From the NCBI GenBank assembly GCA_002633005.1, contig NMRA01000136.1, forward strand, positions 338,864-402,863: a stretch of DNA of 64,000 nucleotides, in the 5' to 3' direction. A model generated the notes under the pieces. It searched no databases. It was given only the letters and a program-made list of their open reading frames with translations, and had not been told where the DNA came from. The DNA comes from Phoronis australis. Taxonomy: Eukaryota; Phoronida; Phoronidae. A program made the translations under genes and the position numbers. Below are positions 57,300 to 64,000 of the stretch, piece by piece. The stretch's first letter is position 1; every line of letters begins with the position of its first letter.

Positions 57300-59971
57300 G
57301 CATCCGACATCTGCAGCTGTATTTCATAAACACCTCACAGGATCTTAATGAGATTTGGCAGATGGGCTCAAGTGAAGGTGACTGGAGGACGATGAATTTC
57401 TGATCGATCCAACTATTGCTGTGTCCCCTAGTGGCAATTTTATTATGCGCCTGCGGACGCATTATGCCGTCATCTCCGTCCGTCCTGCATCCGTCTGACG
57501 TCCGCTGCTCTATCTCCAAAACCCTTTGACATTCGTTCATGAAATTTTGCACATGTGTTCCTATCACAGATGGGACTGCACGAGCTAACTTTTGGACGGA
57601 TCCCACTACCGGTGTGCCCCCTAGTGGCAATTTTAGTTTTTATGCGCCCACATATTTTTATGTGGACGCATTATGCCGTCATCTCCGTCCGTCCGTCCGG
57701 GCGGCGTCTGTCCGGCGTCCGCTGCTCTATCTCCAAAACCCTTTGACTTACGTTCATGAAATTTGGCACATATGTTCCATTCATGAATGGGACAGCGTGA
57801 GCGAACTTTCGGACGGATCCGACTGCTGGTGTGTCTCCTAGTGGCAATTTTAGTTTTTTACGCTTACCTTTGTATCTTCAAAAGTCCTGAACGGATTTTC
57901 ATGAAATTCGGTATGTAGGCACCTATTAGTGAGATAACGCTATCCTCCTGTTTTCTGATGGATTCGACGTAGTTTGCGCCACCTATTGGCCATTTTTACT
58001 TTTTTCAAGTCTGTTTTTTGTGTTCACCCCTCTGTCAACGAAACCAGTCAAAGGATGATTGTGAAAATTGGCATGTATGTGCTTACTATGAAGAGGACGG
58101 TTGACGATGATTTTCTGAGGATTTCGACTACTGTGGCGTCTCCTAGGGTAGTGGCAGTTTTGTTTTTTTGCGCCTATGGCTGTATCTCCTAAACCGTTCG
58201 CAGTATCTTTACTTAATATAGCAAGTGTATTTGTATGATGTTGACTACGGATGACGACAACTTTCGGACAGATCTGACGACTGCTGTGCCACCTAGTGGC
58301 AATTTTAGTTTTTTATGTTGAACTCGGTATCTTCAAAGGTCCTCAACAGATTTTCATAAAATTTAAAATTTAGGCATCTATTGGCTATCTTCCTGTTTGT
58401 GGATGGAATCGAGGTATTTTGCATCACCTAGTGGCCATTTTTTGCTGTTTTCAAATCTTGTTTTTGGTGTCCACCCCTGTATCAACCAAATGATTTGATA
58501 ATTGGCATATACGTTCTCGGTGTGAAGATAACCTTTGATGATGGTGACTGACTACTGTGGCGCCTCCTAGTGGTAGTTTTGTTTCGCGCTCATAGTGGCC
58601 ATTTTTGCTGTTTTCTAGTCTGTTGTTTTGGTTTCCTCCCCTCTATCAACCCAACTGCTTTAAGGATGATTGTGGAAATTGGCATGTATGAAGGGGATGG
58701 CTGACGATGATTTTCCGATGCCTTCAACTACTCTGGTGCCTCCTAGTGGCAGCTTTTTTTTGCGCCTATGGCTGTATCTCCTAAACCGTTCGCAGGATAT
58801 CTTTACTAAATTAAGTAAGTGTAGTTATATGATGTTAACAATGGAGGACGACGCCTTTCGGACAGATCTGATTACTGATGTGCCACCTAGTGGCAATTTT
58901 ATTTTTTTGCATTCACCTCAGTATGTTTAAAGGTCCTCGACGTATTTTCATAACTTTTGGCATATAGGCATCTGTTAATGAGGTGAAGCTGTCTTTCTGT
59001 TTTCAGATGGAATCTACGTAGTTTGCACCACCTAGTGACCATTTTTACTGTTTTCTAGTCTGTTTTTTGGCGTCCACTCATCTATCAACGATCCTGCTTT
59101 CAAGATAATTGTGAAAATTGGCGTATATGTTTTTACTATAAAGTGGTCGACTGACGATTTTCCGATGACTTCGACTACAGTGGCAGTTTTGTTTTTTTGC
59201 GCTCATGGCTCTATCTCCTAAACCATTTGCAGGATCTTTACTTAATTTAGCAAGCGTATTTATATGATATTGACAACAGATGATGGCGACTTTTGGATAA
59301 TCTGACTCCTGTTGTGCCCCCTAGTGGCAATTTTTTTTTTGTATGTTTACCAATCTGTATCTACAAAGGTGCTCAACGGATTTTCATAAACTTTTGAATA
59401 TAGGCATCTGTTGGTGAGATGACGCTGTCCTCCTGTTTTTGGATGGAATCGAAGTATTTTGCATCACCTGGTGTCCATTTTTGCTGTTTTCAAATCTTGT
59501 TTTTGGCGTCCACCCCTCTATCAACCAAATCATTCCAAGGATGGTTTTGAAAAGTGGCGTATATGTTTTCAGTGTGAAGAGGATGTTTGATGATGGCGAC
59601 TGACTACTGTAGCGCCTCCTAGTGGTAGTTTTGTATTGTTTTGCGCCCATAGCTATATCTCCTGAACCCACTGCAGGATCTTTATTAAATTTAGTAAGTG
59701 TGTTTATATGAAGATAGCAACAGACGACGACTTTCAGACGGATCCAACAGAAGCTGTGCCCACAAGTGACAAATTCATTTTATTCTGTTTTCTTTGTTTC
59801 TCTGAAGTTCCTTGACAGATTTTTATGAATTATGACATGTTCCCGTTTTTGGATGGATTGTACGTTTTTGCGCCAACTAGTGGCCATTTTAATGACACAA
59901 ATAAATAAACCTAAAAACACACCATTTGTGATCCATTCCTGGGCGCATTTCAAGGCTCCGCGTTCCTCTAG
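57300..59971 (+). repeat. CTAG-rep copy 6, long array
   Basis: The largest array. It has two head-type segments (near 57440 and 57650) and about 16 modules. The 3' block is at 59937-59971 and ends CTCTAG rather than CTCTTG. Perfect CTCF-type cores on the - strand lie at 57614-57627, 58286-58299, 58880-58893 and 59314-59327. One-mismatch cores lie at 57421-57434, 57976-57989, 58560-58573, 58736-58749, 59612-59625 and 59870-59883. Neighbouring motifs are often 144-146 bp apart. It sits in the interval between convergent LARP1 and the ABCC-type gene. Confidence 0.9.
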
Positions 59972-60895
59972 TTTTTACAGTTTCTTCTGTATACTATTTG
60001 GAATACTTGGATGGAATTTCGTGAAGTTTGGCAAAATACTAGGTTTGTTTTTAAAAGGAGACTACAGCATCTTTTTATATTCAGATGGGTTTGATGATTC
60101 TGCGTCAGATATTGGCCATTTTTAATTAAAATCAGTTTTTGGCGTCCACCTTTCTGTCTGCCAGGCAACTTGAAGAATTGTTATGCAAATTGGCAGGTGT
60201 GTTCCTAACTAGGAGACCCCCCACTGACAATCAGTGAATTTTGGACTTCTTCCTCTACCCTTCTGCAATTTTGTTTTTTTTTTTGCATCCATGGCTGTAT
60301 TGCCTTTCCAAGAACTTCATATTTGGCAGATGTGTTTCTATGGAGCTGACAACCGAAGATGACTAGTTTCAGACCAGTCTGACGATTGGTGTGCCCACTA
60401 GTGGCAACTTTGTTTTTCTGCGTTTTCCTCTATCTTCGGAGCTGCGCAATGAATTCCTATGAAATTCATGAAATAGGGTTTTTAATGTGGCCATTCTATT
60501 TTTGGACAGATTCAACGGATTTTACATGACCTTGTGGCCATTTTTTGTAATTTTTGTGTCTGTTTTCTGTCATCCGCCTCTCCATCTGCCATACTGCTCA
60601 AAGGATCATGAAAATTCAATGATGTGTTTCTGATGAGGCCACGACTGACATTCACTTTCGGACGGGTTCGACTACTGTGTCGTCTCTTGGTGGTGATTTT
60701 ATTTTTATGGTCTTTGGCCGAATCTCCTCAACCCTTTGAAGGAGCTTGGTGAAATATAATAGGAGTTCCTTGGCTTATTTTCTTGAGATTTGCCAATTAG
60801 TTGCGTGTTCCGGAGAAGGCGACCCCTCAATTCGGATGGGTTTGACCCATAGAAGCACACTGTTTGCAGTGCTGTCGTGTGCACGTTGGTCTTGT
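59972..60895 (+). repeat. CTAG-rep copy 7, decayed
   Basis: Directly follows copy 6. Modules are recognisable but diverged. The 3' block (AGAAGCACACTGTTTGCAGT) ends at CTTGT near 60895. The best CTCF-type motif (60391-60404) has one mismatch. Confidence 0.7.
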
Positions 60896-63820
60896 AATAA
60901 TAAAATTTGTTTTTACACCAATCATGAAGCAGATAAGTGTGGATACACGCAGAGTCTAAAGCCTCATTAGTGTCTGACTGCAGACAAACCGTGACAGATC
61001 GTGCAAGATACAAAACAGTACTTCAAAAAAAAATGTAGTAACGAGATAGATCAATTGTCAAAAAATCGGGTAGGCAAAAACAGCCTTACTTGAAATCTCA
61101 AGGTTACTATACCAAATCTAAAATTGTTCAGTCGTTCGAAATTCCATAAGCATTGAGCACTTGCAATGAGCAAAATTACCAGTGACTGACTGGAACTTCA
61201 AGAGGTACAGTCTGTAGTAGTTAAAAGTATTTCATGACTCGGGGAGGTGCTCTAGATTACCTTGTGACTATCGCAATCTGGGTGCTATTTTAACAGAATT
61301 ACAATCGAACTATTCATACAGCTTGAATAATCCTAACCTGCATGATTAATTGGGGAAAATGTGTAATATATTAGTCAAGCTTTTTTAGCCCAACTTATTT
61401 AAGATTCTTTGCATAATCTTGGCAACAGGGAGGCAGGTGCCACACCTTGCAAGGGGCTCATCTTGGACGCACTTAACAGACATGTCGAGTTTTATTGGTT
61501 TATTAAAATTATCTTCTCTGCAACATGCTAAAACTCTCGTATAGAAATGTACACTTTGGCAATCATAACTTCTGAAACAACAGATAAAATGAGACGAATG
61601 CATTTGGAGCATAACTGTAAAAACTTTTTGATATCCCAAGCAACTTGGCAAAATGACATTTAAAATCCCGCCTCAATCTCAAAGCAATTGCACTAATGCA
61701 GATTCAGGGTAGACAGTCACTGATATGCAAATCACAATTCAAAGCAGAAACTTTCGCTATGACTACCGGGGTATACATGTAACACTGCAGTTACAGTCCA
61801 TATAGGGCTTACTGTTATACAAGCAGTTTTCTTCGAACTAACAGAGCAAAGCAAACTCTGAATGAAACAAAAACGAGAAGACAACTGAGCTTGACCAAAC
61901 TTGGCCAAATTTGACTACGGTACAGTACTAGTTGTGAAAATATCAATTTCAGTCTAATTTATATTCTGTTGCTGACACAATCGTGGATGCTGCTGAAAGA
62001 TAATTATCTGTAATAATTGGGGATAGTAACTTACAAGGATCCTCCATTTGGAGAACTGGTATCTCCACCGAATAATTAGCATCAAACTGGTTCTCAAAAT
62101 AGCAGATCCTTAATATTCAATACAGCATGACAGAATACACAAGAAGCCATACATAAATTTGCAGAAGCAAATTAGGAAAACAACAATTCCTTCAAAATTC
62201 AGTAATATGTACTACAAAAATTACATCCTACATGTTGATAGAAAGCTGGAACTTAACCCTGAAGCTAAATGCAGCGCCATCTATGAAAACCATCGTTTTT
62301 GTTCATGTTTTAGGGTGGAAACTTTTGGTTTTTTAGTGCGTCAAATAAACATTGACCAACTTATATATAACACCAAAGATCAATTGGAATCACTGGAGGA
62401 TTCAACAACGCTTGATCAACTTCTGTTTGAAGTTAGAAATTTCGTTTCACCTAGTTTGCGCTGCATAAGACTTCAGTATAATTGTTTCACACATGTTCAT
62501 AAATTGTGCTTTAAAGTTATTGATGTGCGATCAAGCATGAATACAAAACAGACAAACAGTGAATTCAAATAGTTACGCTTCTTGACACATTTGGTGCCAA
62601 GACACTGAGTAATTCTGTGTTACATGAGTTGCATGAAAATTCTTCCACATGACACTGCTTGCATTGACCAAACATAGGGGGCACTGTCATACAGTGCACA
62701 CTAAAGACAACTGGACAAAATGACCTGGGATCTGTCTCATCAAAAAGTGACTTAAAGAATTAGAACAGAAACTTGGTCTCATACTCCCACTTCACAATTT
62801 TTTAATAAAAGTTTAGTCAAGTAATTATGAGCACTTCACAGTCTAATGTATAGATAAATCTTCTCAATAGATGGCAGTAATGTGTACATTTTCAAAGACT
62901 GCACTTATGCTCGTGACTAAGATTTAATTATTTTTCACAAACAGTTAAGGGGGAGTGAAAGACCAAATTTAAAGTCGTAAGTTACTTTCCATGAAACAGA
63001 TCCCTGTAATTTCCTGTCACGACAGCTAAATGCAAATTGCCTCCCCCATCATAGTAGACATCCTCTTCAACCAAGAATGATGGAAAAATTTCATCAAACA
63101 CGGATTACTGAGACAGGGTTACCTTAAGAATGATGAGTCACGATGAGTTATCATTCATACGTCCTTATGCAGTTACCAAAGATGGTGGATTTACTCCTGC
63201 TCTGGTCGTGACCGAAAGGATAAAAATGATGCCATAATGATGCTTTTAGGAGTTGCACGAACATGTTACTGTAGTTGGGTCACACTTGTAGCAACATCCT
63301 AGATCCACCTGTGTGTGATGATGGGCAAGTAATGTTTCATTCTGTTGCTTTTGACCTGCACTGTACCTAATTATGCCCTAACGCAAAAACAAGTTGATGG
63401 CCGCTCAAGAACACTTAGTATCAAATACATTTCTGTACAAATACATGGGACTGATACAAACTCCTACAAAAAACACAAATTAGAACAGAATACAAAGGAA
63501 TGCATAAAACATGGCTTGATGGGAATACTCCCATGAGCACATGGTGCCTTTAGCAGGGGGTATGCAATGGACTGCTTACTATACAAAACTGCTTACCATA
63601 GAGTATTACAATACAAATTTATGTTTCACTAATTCCTAAGTCAACTACAGATGACCTTTTGGGACTGGTATGCGTTCAAGCTTCTTAACAGCTGAACAGT
63701 TTTTCATGTCTTATAGTTTTGATTGCTGACAACAGAGGTCACCTGGTAATAATGAACTACAATCGCAGTGGTAACAATCTTCTCACTTCAGTAGGCTGAG
63801 AAAAAATGCCGGGTGGAATA
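60896..63820 (-). other. Probable 3'UTR and flank of the ABCC-type gene
   Basis: AT-rich with no supported gene on either strand. Reading on the - strand, two AATAAA signals occur at 61499-61504 and 61491-61496, which would give a 3'UTR of about 2.3 kb. It contains foldback MITE copy f. The 137-codon + strand frame at 62159-62572 has no recognisable domain. Confidence 0.35.
62030..62115 (+). repeat. Foldback MITE, copy f
   Basis: Has the loop-like CACCGAATAATTAGCATC and arm AAACTGGTTCTCAAAATAG. AAGGAT and ATCCTT pair at the outer edge. It lies in the presumed 3'UTR of the ABCC-type gene. Confidence 0.65.
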
Positions 63821-63935
63821 CTATGATGCAAGCCCAGCGTCTTTTGCCATTCCGAAGAAGACGGAGTTCTTGTTCTTCAGTAAATTCTCAGGACTGTCAA
63901 ACTCCCGAATGTGACCTTGGTCCAACACCAGTACT
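63821..63935 (-). CDS. ABCC/MRP-type ABC transporter, terminal coding exon
   Basis: Reading the - strand, a CAG acceptor precedes 63935. The first base completes a split Arg codon, then 37 residues read [19 protein letters not shown] and [14 protein letters not shown] before TAG (63823-63821). This is the end of the second nucleotide-binding domain of ABCC transporters: R-V-x-V-L-D-x-G-x-I-x-E-F-D-x-P-x-x-L-L, then F-x-x-M-A-K-D-A-G-L at the C-terminus. ABCC proteins export glutathione, glucuronide and drug conjugates across membranes using ATP. The subfamily call is strong. Which member (ABCC1/2/3-like) cannot be told from 37 residues. The rest of the gene lies beyond the right edge. Confidence 0.85.
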
Positions 63936-64000
63936 CTGCCACAAATAAATGAAAACCGTTAATAAGTGATCTACGATAATGAATAATGAAGAAGAGAATC

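Larger units (their letters stand above)
53376..57300 (+). other. LARP1 3'UTR and downstream region
   Basis: There are no further genes. It contains a foldback MITE (53861-53964) and a CATGGG mini-element (55538-55626). Candidate poly(A) signals on the + strand are ATTAAA at 54168-54173 and the first clear AATAAA at 56940-56945, so the 3'UTR may be 0.8 or 3.6 kb. Neither is certain. Confidence 0.4.

Noticed and set aside
62159-62572. 137-codon + strand open frame
   Set aside because: No recognisable domain, AT-rich codons, no splice or promoter context, and it lies in the probable 3'UTR of the convergent ABCC-type gene.

Overview
This is animal nuclear DNA, probably from an invertebrate bilaterian. 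Coding sequence is split into short exons with GT-AG introns, the background is AT-rich, and interspersed repeats are abundant. I cannot name the species from sequence alone.

Layout. (1) Positions 1470-4031, + strand: the last two coding exons of a phytanoyl-CoA hydroxylase-interacting-protein-like gene (PHYHIP/PHYHIPL family). (2) About 4.2-9.0 kb: intergenic, with decayed repeats and several small MITE-like elements. (3) About 9.01-9.16 kb: a compact promoter-like cluster (full CRE, 12-bp NRF1 palindrome, YY1-type motifs). (4) 9656-53375, + strand: a complete LARP1 gene. I assembled 20 coding exons by hand; every splice phase agrees and they give a 1,100-residue protein with an RGG tract, La motif, PAM2-like segment and C-terminal DM15 region. 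LARP1 binds 5'TOP mRNA caps downstream of mTORC1. (5) 57.3-60.9 kb: a large repeat array. (6) 63821-63935, - strand: the last coding exon of an ABCC/MRP-type ABC transporter, convergent with LARP1.

Non-coding content stands out. LARP1 introns 6, 8 and 9 each carry one copy of a C/D-box snoRNA. The boxes are conserved, but the terminal stem sequence differs in each copy and still pairs. A long repeat family (called CTAG-rep here) occupies about 8 kb in seven loci, all on the + strand. It is built of modules of about 145 bp, and most modules end in a motif that, read on the - strand, fits the CTCF core consensus CCASYAGRKGGCRS. Eleven motifs in the arrays fit at all 14 positions. CTAG-rep and a 0.5-kb hAT-like MITE are each inserted into the other at different loci, which exposes an exact empty site.

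Other repeats: six copies of a ~110-bp foldback MITE (one with a perfect 8-bp target duplication), two tRNA-derived SINEs, a 9 x 29-bp minisatellite of YY1-like motifs 75 bp upstream of LARP1 exon 6, and a 363-base assembly gap inside a CTAG-rep copy. There are no rRNA genes, CRISPR arrays or prokaryotic features.
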